From Spongospora subterranea (lineage: Eukaryota > Endomyxa > Phytomyxea > Plasmodiophorida > Plasmodiophoridae): DNA of 64,000 nt. Below, one piece after another: positions 11,593-23,593 of this stretch. A model generated the notes under the pieces. The model was not told the DNA's origin and ran no database searches. It saw nothing but the letters and a program-made list of their open reading frames with translations. Within the stretch, counting starts at the first letter, position 1. Every line of letters begins with the position of its first letter. A program made the position numbers and the translations under genes. Location: NCBI GenBank assembly GCA_900404475.1, contig OUQQ01000042.1:1-64000 (forward strand). The letters run 5' to 3'.

Positions 11593-13302
11593 TTCGTTCG
11601 GTAGCGATACTGCATATAATGCGCAGACGTCAGACGTGTCCCAGATTGGCACGTGTAATGAAAATTACGCAGCCCCGTCGCGTCATCCTTATTCAAGACA
11701 CCAACTGTCGCTCAACGTTGTTTGACTCGGCCCGAATGGTCGTCGATTTCACGATTGCTCGCAATCTGATCATCTCTCTACAGCATTGGCGGTGTTTCTA
11801 GAAGCCTCGAAATCTTTGATTATCTCGTTCGACATTATCACTTCGTCGTTCTTGTTTGTCGCTTAACTGAATAACCTCGAACTAGACCAGTTGTTGTTGC
11901 AGTTGAGATTCTTTTCGCCAATCCACATTTTCCAAGCGCAGGTTTTGACAAAGAGGGAATTTATTATATTCGCGCTGTGGTTTTGACTCTGGTCGCACAA
12001 GAATACGTATTAGCAATAACTTTTTGCTTCTCGGCGAGGGTATAAACACCACGGTTTACAGGATTTCATTGAGTACATGTATCTCATCTCCGGACAAACG
12101 CCTGTAATGTCGCAGTACAGCCGCTTCTCCCACGATGAAGAAATTTTAATTTTCAATTAGTGTTTATACAGAGAAGCGTTTCGACATGTAATCAAAAGCA
12201 CTGTGCATGAGAATTCCGACGTCTTCTCAAAGGCAGCCCTTTGATTGTCTTCGCCATTGACTGTCCGTTTGATGAAAGTAAATAGAATCAAGGATATCAA
12301 AGTCGACTCATTGCAACTACAAGTCGACACTCGGGCAACTCCTGGTTATGGGAGTCGACTCCGAGTCGTTTGAGTCGAGTCAGATTGTCGACTTGAATAT
12401 CTGAGTCGATGGTCCCTGAAGGCATGTTGCGATAAACACATCCATGTACTTGTGTTGGCTCACTTCGTACTCCGCTGACATGTTGGTTGGTTGTTTGGTT
12501 ATGGGTTCCTCGTAGAGCAGATTTTGTATATTTCTGTGTTGCTACCTCGCATCGTTAAGATTCCAATTTGATGGGTGCTGGTCTAATAGTTTCCCTCAGT
12601 AGATACAAAAGCTGAGTAGGGAACAACCTGGTAGTGCACAGGCTTACGTGAACCATAAGAAACCATGAACATTTGTGAACCATACTAAATCATACCGTTT
12701 TAAGGGGTCAATTTTTTTCATATCGGTGTCCTTGTTCACAGGTAGCGCATAAGGACGTGCTGTTCTCACCCCGCCCCCTGGACAGAGAAGCCAGCTTGAA
12801 ACAAGATTCTCAATGCAGGAGAAATGTCCTCGCTAATTAAATGGACTTCGAATTTGTGACTTCGAGGCAGTCATTGCCGCAATTTAAATAAGGAAGCTCT
12901 GTTTTCTCGCTGATGGGCAGTCTGTCAGCCCAGCAATCGTGTATGATTGTCCTTCACATTTGTTCGTCAAGGCCAATCGACCCAACCGTTTTGCATATGA
13001 AGACAGAGTTGCATTGCACAGTTGAGCCATCAATGGATGCCTTGAGCCACGGTTCAATCGTAGCCAGCTTGAATAGCGTTCTTATGCGTCCAATCAAGCC
13101 AAGACCTTTCTCAGCATTCAATTTGGCCAGAAGAAGATAACACTGGTCGAAGGCCCCTCTCCCATCCTAACCTTCACTGATAACCCGGCCAAGCGTCCGT
13201 AACGTGTGTAGCTCTTGCAATGTGAGCCTGTCTTGTCCACGATTCGACGACAGAACAAATTATCAGTGTTTATAGCCAACGGCAGATTGGGGAAGGTTCG
13301 AT
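11593..13302. other. Long intergenic region between divergent genes
   Basis: About 1.7 kb separating the HMG/histone-fold gene (minus) from centrin (plus). No gene is convincing here. It contains a cluster of GTCGAC/GAGTCG motifs at 12299-12412 and a short degenerate GAACCAT repeat at 12650-12695. Both flanking promoters must lie inside. Confidence 0.5.
12299..12412. repeat. Cluster of GTCGAC / GAGTCG palindromic motifs
   Basis: Within about 115 bp there are four GTCGAC hexamers and several GAGTCG or overlapping copies, two of them in the longer palindrome AGTCGACT. Spacing is irregular. This could be a decayed short tandem repeat or a cluster of protein-binding sites upstream of centrin; the sequence does not decide. 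Confidence 0.6.
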
Positions 13303-14050
13303 ATGAATCGCATGGTAGGAGGAGAGAGTGGGACTTCTGTATCCGCATCGTTCAAAACCAAGGCACTTGATATTGGAATGACCGAGGACCAAATGGTCGA
13401 AATCAAGGAGGCATTCAATTTGTTCGATACGGATCATTCAGGTGAGACAATTTTGCAGTGATGTCGTAGTTTGTCAACCGTCTGCAAAGGAACAATCGAT
13501 GCGAAAGAACTTCAAGCTGCAATGAGAGCACTCGGATTTGACGTCAGAAAAGAAGAAATCCGAAAGATGCTTAGTGAGGTGGCCAAGTACCGCATTGTCA
13601 ATTAATGGGCTTACACGTTTGCAGGTGGATTCCGATCAAAGCGGCCAAATTGAATTCAACGAATTTGTAAAACTCATGACAGGAAGAATGGTAAGCTATT
13701 CTAGAGTTGAGATGGTCCGACTTGTGATTGTATTTGACAGAGCCAAAGAGACTCAAAAGAAGAAATTATGAAAGTGTTTCAACTGTTTGATACTGACAAC
13801 ACTGGCTTCATTACGTTCAGGAACTTAAAGCGTGTCTGCCAAGAGCTTGGGGAGAAACTGTATGGAATATAGGATATGTTTTTGATTTCCTAGAGCTAAT
13901 TGAGTAAATAGGACGGACGTAGAGATTCAAGAATTGATCGATGAAGCAGACCGTGATAATGACGATCAAATATCACCAGACGAGTTTTACCGCGTAATGA
14001 AGAAGCGATCGGGTAATCCAATTGATGAAATCAGCAGCGACGAGGATTAA
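13303..14050 (+). CDS. Centrin (EF-hand protein of centrioles/basal bodies)
   Basis: Calcium-binding structural protein of centrosomes or basal bodies. ATG at 13303. An N-terminal S/K-rich tail is followed by four EF-hands: [58 protein letters not shown] and [20 protein letters not shown]. The C-terminus is [18 protein letters not shown] at 14048-14050. Four introns: TCA G|gtgag...aaag|GA, then AGT GAG|gtggc...gcag|GTG, ATG|gtaagc...gacag|AGC, and CT|gtatgg...atag|G. The spacing of the two EF-hand pairs and the linker are those of centrin rather than calmodulin. Its presence suggests the organism has, or recently had, centrioles or flagella. EF-hand 3 has the loop [12 protein letters not shown], where the last position is N instead of Glu, so it may bind calcium poorly. 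Confidence 0.93.
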
Positions 14051-14246
14051 TGCAGCACTACAGAGTCGTGCAGACCTTAGACTTATGCGTTTTTGTCGAT
14101 TATTCGCAATACACTTTCAAAAACTTTGGAGTTTTCATATGCTTGAACCTATTTCATTCGTTGAAGATGAGATCGATCTGTACCCGTCAAAACTTGTTGC
14201 ATGCACTGAGCGTCGCTGCTTCAAAGCATCGGATTGACCTTCCAAA

Positions 14247-14870
14247 ATGGAGTTGCAGTGGCAAGTATCACCAGCGATGATATCGACTGCGGGAAATCGA
14301 GATAAGCGACTACTAGAAATAATCTCATGGCGACCGCGTGTCTACCGAGGCAACGACTGGCGCCGTATTCTCCTCACCATCAAGGGCAAGAACCGATTCG
14401 TGAAAACCGACGCCGTGGTTGAAAAAATCGAGACTCCGAACGCGCCTTCCGACCCTTCACCCCGAACCAGCCGCGAAACCCCCCGGGACAAACTGATGTT
14501 ACGTTGCCGGGCAACATTACGAGCTCCTAGGTAAGACCATGTCAGACCCGAAGACAGCGAGTGTTATCTAGACCCGATAGGTCAAATTGTTGCGCTCATA
14601 AATCGGGGCGAAATGTAGCTAATGTGTCAGCACCGGTTACATTGAAATCAGCGTCGACTTTGTTTACACTGGAGAATGTAACGCGCCTGACTAGTAAGTG
14701 ATATCTTTAAATGAGCATGAGCGTCATTGATGATCGTGATTGTTGATTGTTGTTAGTGTCCGGAATGTTGAAGCAGGTGCAAGAGGCGAACTTGCTGCGG
14801 ACGGGGACGACGAGGAACGTGATCACGGTGCGGCGGAACCGTCCGCCTGGGCATCATTCACGGCTGCACA
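14247..14870 (+). CDS. Possible small gene, unrecognised
   Basis: Low-confidence model. An open segment from 14247 reads LLEIISWRPRVYRGNDWRR then ILLTIKGKNRFVKTDAVVEK, and a proline/arginine-rich end. After probable introns, open segments occur at about 14625-14693 (APVTLKSASTLFTLENVTRL) and about 14757-14870 (an acidic ADGDDEERDHGAAEPSAWAS stretch ending at TAA). Which frame is used in the last exon is ambiguous. I recognise no domain. Confidence 0.3.
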
Positions 14871-15154
14871 GTAATGCAATGAGCCATGTACCGGGCCATC
14901 AGAGAAGGGAGTCGATCATTATGACAAAGTCACCAGTTATGGCAGTCACTAACGACCAGGATCTCAGATGTAATATGCCAAATTCAAAGCACCGGCTTGC
15001 CGTTTAGCGCAACATTGTATTAGTCCCAACACGGAGGTTGAGGGTTTACAGAAGTTTACAGCTTTAAGTGTCAGCATTATCCGCTTCATCGTTTCATTCG
15101 GATCACGAATCAAGTTGATGATATTGCGATATCGCCTATGAGACTGATCCGCAA

Positions 15155-17408
15155 TTGCAAAAATTTTTAGTCTATGCCGATGAGGCTGAGGAAGCTCTAT
15201 CAATCTTTACAAGTCTGTGCCCACGATCTAGCCAAGGGAGTCGGCCAACGCTCTCACGTGGGCAATTGAAGCGATTTCTCAACAGGAATGGTTTCGATCA
15301 CTCAGCTACTGCTCACTTCGTCGATCACTTTGTTGACGTCATTGCTACTAATCCGCAATATGTTGACGCTATCGATTATTTCGCTTTACTTTCTATGTTA
15401 ATTAAGGACTCGAAATTGACCCGGTTACACTGTAAGTTGAATTGTTACCATTGCGAACGAGCAGAGTTCCTGCAAACAGTTACCAACAATTTTCTTAACA
15501 GCGACCATTTGAACTTTTGTTGACTGGTTTATTATGTAAATTTGTTAAAGCAGGTCAACTATTCTCTCAGTTGCATACCTCGTGTATGACGTGGATGGCG
15601 ATGGTGTCGTGACTAGTCGCGATTTATTTGACCTGATCCGAATGGATTTGCACCGAATGTTCCCAAATGACTTTCGTATCTTCTGTCAACTCGCCACGGA
15701 ATCGCAAGGACTTTACCCCGTCAAGGTTTTTCCCAGAAATATTGCCAAACAATTGGCAACAATAACCTTATCATTTGCGCCCATTGCTTGTATAGGAAAT
15801 AGCTGGCTGCGAGAATGTAGTGGAGCCTGTTTATACTTGCTTGAGCGAACACTCGAGCGATATACGCCTCGTGGACTGGACCCAGAAGAACCGCAATCGG
15901 CAGCATTGGTAGGGTGCAGTTTCCCTGAAAAAAGTATTTATGGCGAATCCAAAACTTTATCTGTCACAGTGACCTACTCCCTTTCTTGGCTCGAGTCTTT
16001 TATGAACAGTTTCGAGATGAGTCGTCTCCAACGAACTACGCGGGTCTCAACGGGCTGTCATTCAATACACCAGTATCTATCAGCACGAAAATTTTCGGTA
16101 GCCGCAGCCTACATCATTAACAAAACTCATGCGCAATTTTCTTTCTATTGATTATCTTTGTCCTGTACATTATTTTTCTGTATATCAGCGTTATGTTTGG
16201 GAATATTGTTGTTGCTCTATCGCCACATTGGTCACACGGGTTAATGCAGGAACTACCAGGGCTCTTAACATGTTCAAGAGATCAGCTGCCGTGGGAAATC
16301 AACTTAAAGAGAATTTGGAGAAGACCGAGGTTAGACTTTAAAAGAGTGTTGATTTTTGCAGTTAATCTTCTGAGTTGTTTTAGGCAACCCCAGTTTTCGA
16401 TCGTGAGGAGGNNNNNNNNNNNNNNNNNNNNNNNNNNNNNNCTTCTGCCGGAAGAAATACTATCACACGGCAAGAGCTGAACACGATATTCGTCCAATTT
16501 GACATTGATGAATCTGCTGGCATCTATTTCCAAAGGGTTCGACTTATTTGCATATTCGGTTTTTCTCAATCGAAAACTTGTTCGTCAAGTTCGTTCGGTC
16601 TGGCTTACCACTATTTTTCATTTCGATGCTCAAATGAATAATGTGTTTCTTACCGTCGTTTTCAGTTGTTTGATCCCGAAAATAGCAATGCCATAGACTT
16701 TGATGGGTTCGTGGAAACAATGTCAGTACTGGTTCGCGGATCAAAACAGGATCATCTCGATATGCTGTTCAAGATGTTCGACTTCGACAAAAATGGGGTT
16801 ATACGAGTTCGTCAAACAAAACTCACTTATTCAACACTGTTTTCTCGCAGCACCTGCTGAATCTCAGCTTGCAGCTTTCGCTTTACCCCAGAATTGTTTG
16901 TGCTTAATGGTTCTTGTGACAGTCTTGCTCGTTCATTTCAAAATCTTTAACAAACAGATGTATGAAATTAGGTCTAGTTTCAGTGTCTTCATTCGAATTT
17001 TTTTCTCAGATGCTCCTCAGCGTATATTTTCTGCGTTTCAAATTATGATGAACTTTCGATAGGCTGAGGAAATGTTTGCGATGATGGAGTGTCGGTGGGG
17101 CCAAGCAATTCGCGACTCATTAGACAACTTGCTGGATGCGGTGGTGGACAAGTTCAACGCAACCGACGCAGACCAGACCGTGACCAATGTCTGCATTACC
17201 CGCGCCGAGTAAGTCATATCTGCAGAGAGAATCATAATGTCTTGATGACTTTGCCAGGTATGACGCAACGGTTACAGAAGTACCTGGGTTTTGGGTCAAA
17301 ATCGTCGGACGAATCGAAACCATCATAGCAGGGCGAATAGAGGCGGCTAGGCGGCCAAAGCATTATCGTATTCAACAGCATAGTAAACAACCGGCCCAGA
17401 TGGCATGA
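15155..17408 (+). CDS. Multi-EF-hand calcium-binding protein
   Basis: Spliced plus-strand gene. First exons give an RPTLSRGQLKRFLNRNGFDH segment and AIDYFALLSMLIKD. An intron (CAC T|gtaagt...ctctcag|TT) joins to FAYLVYDVDGDGVVTSRDLF, a good calcium loop in a calcineurin-B-like setting. Further exons: FYEQFRDESSPTNYAGLNGL (about 16010), RALNMFKRSAAVGNQLKENL (about 16260), TITRQELNTIFVQFDIDESA (about 16460-16515), LFDPENSNAIDFDGFVETMS (about 16670) and DMLFKMFDFDKNGV (about 16760). The last exons read MMECRWGQAIRDSLDNLLDA and EVPGFWVKIVGRIETI, with TGA at 17406-17408. At least four EF-hand-like units are present over a protein much longer than calmodulin. The start is not fixed: the frame opens near 15155 without a clear ATG, and an upstream exon is likely. 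A 30-base gap interrupts it. Function beyond calcium sensing is unknown. Confidence 0.65.
16412..16441. other. Assembly gap (30 undetermined bases)
   Basis: Run of 30 n inside the EF-hand gene. The flanking exon parts (TPVFDREE before; SAGRNTITRQELN after) appear to be in one frame if the gap size is right. The true length is unknown. Confidence 0.95.
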
Positions 17409-17568
17409 GTTTGACTTTCCACAAACTCTGAATATTCATCATGAATATTGAAGCAATAATTTGCGACTAAATCTATCAATTTACTGATCTGTCGATTCCT
17501 TTTTGTCGTTCGACTAGCAGCAAGTTGCCTATCATTGTCTATCATTGTCGTTGTTCGGCGGACCCACC

Positions 17569-19433
17569 ATGGAACGGGTTTCCTCAGCTTTGGTTACTCA
17601 CTTCTGCTCCAGGTGCAGCGAAGCTGGCGATATGTCGGTCAAGAATGCAAGCGAAGTGATTTGACCCGTTTGCATGGGAACAGGCAACGCGCGAGACCTT
17701 TTCAAAGCCAACTTGGATTCATCACAACACCCAAACGTCGCTGCTTGTCGCATCTGAGGTGCCAAAAAGGGTCAGTTTTTGTTGAAATTAGTCACCTCAA
17801 AAAATCGAGGAAACGCTGAACAAACCCCCACTGCAAACCGCATAGTAAATGCTGGGAAGATTGCGCCGTGAAAAACAAATGTGGAGACGTTTTTCTGAGA
17901 AGATCAGCTGTCCAAAAATAGGGTGACAACGACGATGGTTGACAAGTGAGTTCTCATGGAGTTTGATAACGACAGGAGGGGGTTTTTCAAAACCCGTGTT
18001 ATAGAAAATTTCATTCACCCACGAGAATATCCTGCCTGTCAGATTCATAATTGAAGACGGAATCCTCAGGACAATTTGATACAGCGGTTACGTCGTGGGC
18101 GCTGGTGTCGATAGCGATCTCAGTCGCGCTCTTCGATGTCCTTTAGCGCTAGGCAGAAACACAAAACAATTGAGTTGCGCTTTGAGAGATGAGACAAGAT
18201 TTGTTCGGCTTTTTATACTCGAGCAGGATTGTTGAGATTGTGGTTCCTGCCGTGAGTTATCAAGCGATAAGGTTTGATGCCTAGAAATTTGGTTTTCCAA
18301 ATCAACGCATGAGGAAAGTTTGCCAGAGCAGATCCGAAGTGAAGCTTTTAAGAAAACATGGGTATGATTGAGGCAAGGGTTGATAACCGATTTTATTGGG
18401 ATACATTTTTGGAAGTAAATTTCATTGGGTTGAAAGAACACGTTGCCAAATCTTTTGGTTTGTGTTGAATGAACCGTTGTCCATGGAATGGTGTTACTTC
18501 TCTGTAAATTGGATTTACATCGCGTCAGTGATTGTCGTTCAGGCTACCGGTTGCCCTTGAACCATTTCCGCTCGTCAACAAGTCCCCAAGTCTCAGAACT
18601 ATTGGCGTGGTCCCTGTTTCAAACGAAATTTGGCGAAAACCGTACAAGGTTTTTTACGAAGCTTCTCACTCTCGAGACAGTTTTACTTCCGTGTCACTAT
18701 CCTGTGTGACATATTCTGTTTTCGGGGCAACCAGATGGATTTGGTGCAATTCATCGATCAGAAGGTTAACTGAAGCCTCAAATTCAAACAAATCTAACAA
18801 GTTCTGGGAAAGGCAATGCCAACCGGTTTGAAGGGTTATATTTCAAGCGGGGACACCAACAAGAGTCCGAAAAATAGGCAATCAGTGCTAGCGCTGACAA
18901 AGTTGACGATGACGAAGTGCAAGTGTTCGTTGCATTGTATACATTCGAATCACGTATCAACGTGGACGTATGGGCACTGAAACTGTCTATTATGCTTGAT
19001 CGATCTTGAAAGAAAGTTTCGTAAAATTAAAGTACATCGGTACATGGGGTAATGTTTGCAAATTAAAATGCATGCCACAGAGCTTCGAGGTGGAGCATTG
19101 GAAGCCTGATTGGAATGCTTTGAAGACATCGGGGTAGCATGATTGGAAATGAAGAGTCATGGAGATAATAGTCACGAATTCAGAATTTTGTCACGATTTT
19201 TTTGCCAAACCCAGCATCGTCCTGGCGAAACCTGCGTAACGCTATTGGCGATTCGGTCATTTGCCAAACGCAATGAATGAGTCCACGAATGCCCAAAAGA
19301 CATCATAGATTGGTTAAATTGGCTGGGAATGATTCCCCCGCCCGATCATTCCTGGGAGCCATCAGAGGTCTCGCTGAAAATGCCCCTCATTTACCGGACG
19401 CTAATATGCAACAATCGACAGTGGAGACAAAGT
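17569..19433 (+). CDS. Uncertain many-exon gene, possible SH3-like segment
   Basis: Tentative. A chain of short open, coding-looking plus-strand segments separated by stops and plausible splice sites: ATG 17569 opening MERVSSALVTHFCSRCSEAG; GNARDLFKANLDSSQHPNVA (about 17690); AKKGQFLLKLVTSKNRGNAE (about 17765); FDNDRRGFFKTRVIENFIHP (about 17960); EPFPLVNKSPSLRTIGVVPV then SNEIWRKPYKVFYEASHS (18555-18670); an exon after aaatag at 18881 with DDDEVQVFVALYTFESRINV, resembling the first strands of an SH3 domain; and a last segment FLGAIRGLAENAPHLPDANM ending in TGA near 19431. I could not prove a continuous frame. The segments may belong to two genes. No family is assigned. Confidence 0.3.
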
Positions 19434-19843
19434 GAACACAGGTATGAGTACTGCCAAGTCAAAAGCCAGCCTATGAACGCAATCCTCTAGCATTGCAGCC
19501 TAATGTCTCGGGCGATAAAATTTGTTAGTGGAAGACCAGCAAAAAAGGCGAGAAGTTTGAACGTGCCATTAAATGGCAAAAATTGCATATTCCAATAAGA
19601 TTTTGAGAAAATAACATTTATAAAAGTTGAAGGCGAAAATAAATGCGTTGTTTCGATGTGTTTTAGTTCTTGAACTCGGGCAGATTGCGCGGCGACGGTC
19701 CTACACAGAGGAATGAGTACAAGAGAAAAAAATGAGGATAACAGAACTAAATGAATGCGCAATCAAAACTCAAAACGCATCGTGTTTGAATCAAACAAGA
19801 AAAATCAAGTATTGGGGCGACGTCAAAAAGTAAACACAATGTC

Positions 19844-22060
19844 TTAATGGTAACCAGTGTAGATTGAAGAAGGGCGGATGAGAACTCGCGCCTGTCTTTG
19901 TTCAAGAAAATGGGCAGACCAGCCGGCAGTACGAGCGATGACGAAAACTGGAGTAAAAAACTGTGTCGGGAGGCCGCACTGCATCGAAAAAATCGAATCA
20001 ATAAAATGTTTTTGTTTTTTCAACAAATACGTTAGTATCAAAGACAGAGCAAATTATCTGCACTTCTATGTCGAGCCTTGAAATAAGAAGGAACTATCAC
20101 TTGTCGTAATGAAAACCCGCAATTTTAATGAAATTAGGATGAAACTTAACAAGCACAGAGCATTGCCTAGGTCATAAAATAGAAGAATATAACAATATTT
20201 TTTAATAAAATATCGATTAAAAAACAAAATATATGTCACCATATTGTACGCCGATGCCATGTAAAAATCTGTGGGAGTTGTAATAGTCAGATGATCAGAA
20301 ATTGCGAGACTCCAATTTCAAGGCTATACCAAGATTTGGTGGAATTTTCTTATCGCTGGCCATAACAGCTTCGATACGTTCGCTGATCGCGAACAAGTCT
20401 GGCCTACCATCCTCCTGAGCAGTAAGCGTCTTTGCACATTCTTTGATAATATCGGAACGAGGATCCCGATTCTGAAAGAATCAAAAATGAGACTGCATCG
20501 GGGGACACCAAAATCTGCCGTTAGAATAACTGACCAACCGTAATTAAAACATTAAATCCCGGTAACTGGAAATGTTTAAAGGCACCGCACACAATGAAAA
20601 GCGTCGCCCTGGAAAAGAGATTACAAAATACCTTATATATACGATGGCCAAATCCCATTATCAGTTCTTTGCGAGACAGTTTCTCACGCATCAATGTTTC
20701 GATGTCGTCATCGACAGTGAACCCAGATATCAGCTCCATTGCGGCTTCGTTGGCACCACCGTGGAGCTTCCCCCGCAACGTACCAATTGCAGAGCAAACT
20801 GCAGAGTACATATCGGACAAAGTGCTGGATGTCACGCGACCAGCAAATGTGGATGCAGCAAATCCATGCTCCTAAAGACCTTCTTAGAGGTGACAAAATT
20901 AAACGTGTCATAAGATTTATAAGGGCAGAAACAAAACAGAACATATTCCTGAATTCAACGCATATAATCCCTACGAACGAGGCTATCGCTAGGAAAAACA
21001 GCGAATACAGTCTTTAAAGTTGAACATTCTTCACGAAACAGAAAAACGAGGCTAAATTGTGATGTGAACCCGGATATGAACAGCAGACATGAGAACTATG
21101 TTTGCAGAAATTTCCTAGGCAATAGAAAACACTTGAGAATAAAAACAATAATTCTGGCGACATTACTGCATAAAGGATGAGGGAAAGGTCAATTGTGCGA
21201 GATTGTTCTTTGGTGGGTTCGCGCTGGTTCAGCAAGCGGAGAAAGTGGTTGGCCACCGATTCATCGTCTGATCCAGAGGTGTCGATACGGATACCTCGCG
21301 TATGCCAGTTGTGCCAATAACATAACGCCGATCCAAACCCAGCCAGTAATCCGTTGCAGACGTCGTCGGTCGAAACGTTTTCTGGACTGAAACATTACAG
21401 AGATTGATATCAGACGTGTTCAGGTACATTGAGAGATGGCGTTGAATGTTTGCTAAACAATGATAAAAGAGTTTTTCGAATGACAAAATTGGTTTGTTCT
21501 ATTTCTTACAGAAAGCAACATTATTCTCAAAATCGTCAAAACAAAATCTGCTCGTGATGTGGTTTAAAGTTTTGGCATATTTCAAAAAACAGGAGCAAAT
21601 TGAGCCGATTTGTTTATATGAAACTGAAGCAGCGCTAAATGGCGTCGAACCCTGAATGGCAACAAGGCAATCGACTGACGAAAACCGAAGGAAAACGGCA
21701 ATATCCAACAACAATACCTGGATCCTGTATCAGACGTGGATACGAATCCCTGTTCAGGACGAATGCATCCAAGTGCTGAACATGTCGTACGTAGTACATC
21801 CATCGGGTTTGCTGCGGCCGGAATCTGTTCAAGAATGGCGCAAAGAGCTGGTGGTAGGACTCGGAATTGGTTGAGTTGTGCAAGATAAGATGCCAACTTA
21901 TCGGAAGTTGGGAACGCGCCATAAATCAGAAGATACGCGACCTCCTCGAATGTGCATGCCTTAGCCATGTCTACAATATCATACCCTCTATACTTGAGCC
22001 CATCGCCACCGCCGCCAACAGTACAGATGGAAGATTCACCAGCAATCACCCCAGCAAGTC
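19844..22060 (-). CDS. 2-methylcitrate synthase / citrate synthase family (PrpC type), 5' end unresolved
   Basis: Condenses propionyl-CoA or acetyl-CoA with oxaloacetate. Spliced exons: [37 protein letters not shown] and [13 protein letters not shown] (21850-22060); [20 protein letters not shown] and [12 protein letters not shown] (21185-21370); [36 protein letters not shown] and MGFGHRIYK (20640-20840); [20 protein letters not shown] (about 20440); [10 protein letters not shown] (about 20250); [20 protein letters not shown] then [15 protein letters not shown], ending with TAA at 19844-19846. The three catalytic residues of the family are present (His in HGGAN, His in GFGHR, Asp in NLDFYM). 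The order [17 protein letters not shown](L/M)RT and the C-terminus with TAGWSAH are of the bacterial-type/PrpC branch, not the typical animal or yeast citrate synthase. The exon starting at 22060 follows an acceptor, so an upstream exon, possibly with a targeting peptide, is missing. Confidence 0.9.
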
Positions 22061-23593
22061 CTACGTCAAAGCATAATTTTTGAGAGACAGCAGAATCGTT
22101 CGAACCTCAATGAAGCAAACAATCTTCAGCCCAACTTTTCGAGCAAAATGAAAAAACTACAAAGCAAATAGTCGGCAAAGTGTAAGAGCTTAGCTGATAA
22201 TCAAATAAGAAGCTGATCCTTTTTCAGGCGCAACAAAAGCTAAAGGTAGATTGCTTCATTTTCAAGGATGCCCTCAAACTCGAAAAACTATCACAAGTCA
22301 TGTCGAACCAATGCAATCAATACAAATTGTGATGAACCTGTCCATTGAGGGAAACAGAAATGTGAAGATTTCATGGAATTGATGGCAAAGTGATGAATGG
22401 CACGTAAATTGATAATGGGCAATGGTATAAGGCATATTAAACATCAACATAAAACTACACTAAAAAAGCGACTCTCCCTTTCCAGACCTTTCGAATATTT
22501 GGGAGGGTCCGCAGGAACAGCACTATGCCAGCGAACGCTGGGAGCAGATCCCAGCCGGAGCCGAGCCTGAACCGGCTGGATGGGCTTGGAGGCGATCTTT
22601 AACAACCTCCTTAACATCATATTTAAATAATGTTAAGGTGAGGGTGGTCCCGCTCAATATGTACTTGTAACGTGGTTGGAAGCTAAATATAGACCACGTG
22701 TGACAGTAGTAGACGGAAAATGACTTAGTCACTTGTTTCCTCTTTCAGGAACTTTGACTAGATCACCGATAACGCAGGAATAATTCGAAATCGCGATTTA
22801 TTACACAACGCGGACGTTTCAGTCAATCCACAAGATGACCACAAAGGTCAGGAAAACTACCCAATGTAGAGTTGATCAAGTCACGTTGCTGCTGTTATCG
22901 CTGGAAACAGTTCACCTTCTATTGTGACATTGCTGGCTACTAATCGATCAAATTCGGTGTCAAACCAGGTCGCAAAACTGTTTTTTTGCTGCTTTCAAAG
23001 ATCACCTTCTCATTTTTGTGATTAGGGGTTATTGGTAGATCAGACAAGCTGCAAATCTGCCAACCCCTGACAATTTTTCGATAAGCTCAAGCTTCATCAG
23101 CCAATATTGAACCGTACACAGTTCTCATATGACGCTGAGACTCTCGACTTCTCAGCAGTTCGTGAACCAAGCTCAGATTTCTCAAGGGCATGAACGCAAC
23201 GGTAAAAAACGCTGGTGAATGGCGCAACTGGGAGGGCAACGGTGCGAGCATCGCAAAAAAAAGACTGGATTGAGATTTATGCGAGTGAGTGCCACACACA
23301 CCATGGTCGCGTCAAGCCGTGCTGGTATAATATTCTGAACGAACCAGTCGTGTTGGGTTTGCACACGGCGCTGAAGGGTATCTGCAGACACTGATCGCGC
23401 AACCACCATTGTATTGCGTTTCACAGCGAATCGGGAAACAGGAAGTGACGACACACAGAGCCAGGTCACATAACGGTGGGATCACTCTGATTGTAATCCA
23501 CTTGGGCTGTGCCAAACTTCAATCTATATTTGGACTCTCAGGACTCATTTTTATAATTGGATCTGGTTCGTCCATTTGCTGTTGTAGATCATT
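22061..23593. other. Divergent intergenic region, about 1.5 kb
   Basis: Between the PrpC-type gene (minus) and the aromatic amino acid hydroxylase (plus). It should contain the unidentified first exon of the synthase and both promoters. I found no confident exon, RNA gene or repeat. Confidence 0.4.

Noticed and set aside
12913..13348. Short open frames upstream of centrin
   Set aside because: No domain, unrelated frames on both strands, and no splice link to centrin, whose ATG at 13303 is well placed.
19487..19843. Minus-strand frames just past the methylcitrate synthase stop as extra exons
   Set aside because: The enzyme ends properly at TAA 19844-19846; the frames look like random open sequence.
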